From JADJWR01 sp964509545 (GTDB lineage: Bacteria > Pseudomonadota > Gammaproteobacteria > Burkholderiales > Burkholderiaceae_F), in the NCBI GenBank assembly GCA_964509545.1, contig CAZDXQ010000092.1, forward strand, positions 1 to 5,476: DNA of 5,476 nt, in the 5' to 3' direction. The position numbers were made by a program, and so were the translations under genes. Below the pieces are notes generated by a model. That model searched no databases. It had not been told where the DNA came from and saw only the letters and a list, made by a program, of their open reading frames with translations. Below, in pieces: positions 5,135-5,476 of this stretch (within the stretch, counting starts at the first letter, position 1; each line of letters starts with the position of its first letter).

Positions 5135-5476
5135 CTACTTCTTCTTCTTCGGCGCCAGCACCATCACCATCTGCCGGCCTTCGAGCCTGGGCCAGGACTC
5201 GACCTGTGCCACTTCTTCCAGTTCTCCCTTGATCCGCTCCAGCAGCCGCACGCCGAACTCCTGGTGCGCCATCTCGCGGCCGCGGAAACGCAACGTCACC
5301 TTCGCCTTGTCGCCCTCGGCCAGGAACTCCTGCAGCTTGCGCATCTTGGTCAGGTAATCGTTCTCGTCGGTCTGCGGACGGAACTTGACCTCCTTGACCT
5401 GGATGACCTTCTGCTTCAGACGCGCCTCGTGCGCCTTCTTCTGCTCCTGGTACTTGAACTTGCCGTAGTCCATCAG
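5135..5476 (-). CDS. infC: Translation initiation factor IF-3, C-terminal part (partial, 5' end outside window)
   Basis: IF3 binds the 30S subunit, keeps it apart from 50S and checks initiator tRNA and start codon pairing. The window holds the last 113 codons and a TAG stop (5137-5135). The reading frame is open to the right edge, so the N-terminal domain and the start lie outside. The visible part begins in the interdomain linker (MDYGKFKYQEQ, just after the usual CRIMDYGKF segment) and then gives the whole C-terminal domain, with the hallmark segments VIQVKEVKFRPQTDENDY, AKVTLRFRGREMAHQE and the terminal GRQMVMVLAPKKKK. These match the family closely and the end is at the usual place. rpmI follows after 116 bases. 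In many bacteria infC starts with a rare AUU or AUC codon that lets IF3 limit its own synthesis; that region is not visible here. Identity is near certain. Confidence 0.98.
   Translation of the reverse strand: MMDYGKFKYQEQKKAHEARLKQKVIQVKEVKFRPQTDENDYLTKMRKLQEFLAEGDKAKVTLRFRGREMAHQEFGVRLLERIKGELEEVAQVESWPRLEGRQMVMVLAPKKKK

Overview
All genes in this window lie on the minus strand and read from high to low coordinates. In transcription order they are infC (3' part only), rpmI, rplT, pheS, pheT, ihfA, a merR-family gene and tRNA-Pro(GGG), which is cut by the left edge. This is the widely conserved translation and nucleoid cluster of Proteobacteria. High GC, GC-rich third codon positions, the form of the IhfA and MerR sequences, and merR plus a proline tRNA placed after ihfA all suggest a betaproteobacterium, perhaps near Rhodocyclales or Burkholderiales. 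That placement is an inference from remembered family sequences, not from a search.

Layout from right to left: the IF3 C-terminal domain (5135-5476); a 116-base leader with two hairpins and a very strong ribosome binding site (5019-5134); L35 (4821-5018); a 12-base gap; L20 (4452-4808); a 92-base gap with two strong inverted repeats (4360-4451); PheRS alpha (3343-4359); a 20-base gap; PheRS beta (872-3322); IHF alpha (496-867, or 496-786 from a GTG); MerR (83-457); a 28-base gap; tRNA-Pro from base 54 to beyond base 1. No stretch of 300 bases lacks a gene.

The products work together in protein synthesis: IF3 controls initiation, L35 and L20 build the 50S subunit, PheS and PheT charge tRNA-Phe, and the tRNA decodes CCC/CCU proline codons. 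IHF alpha is a DNA-bending architectural protein, and the MerR protein is a DNA-binding regulator of unknown target. Tight spacing suggests mostly shared transcription. Likely extra control points are the rpmI leader (possible L20 autoregulation), the rplT-pheS gap, an internal promoter candidate near the 3' end of pheT, and a -10-like element before the tRNA.

I found no mobile element, CRISPR array, phage gene or defence system, and nothing that amounts to a new biological system. The points worth checking are regulatory RNA structures, start sites and one compositional patch in pheT.
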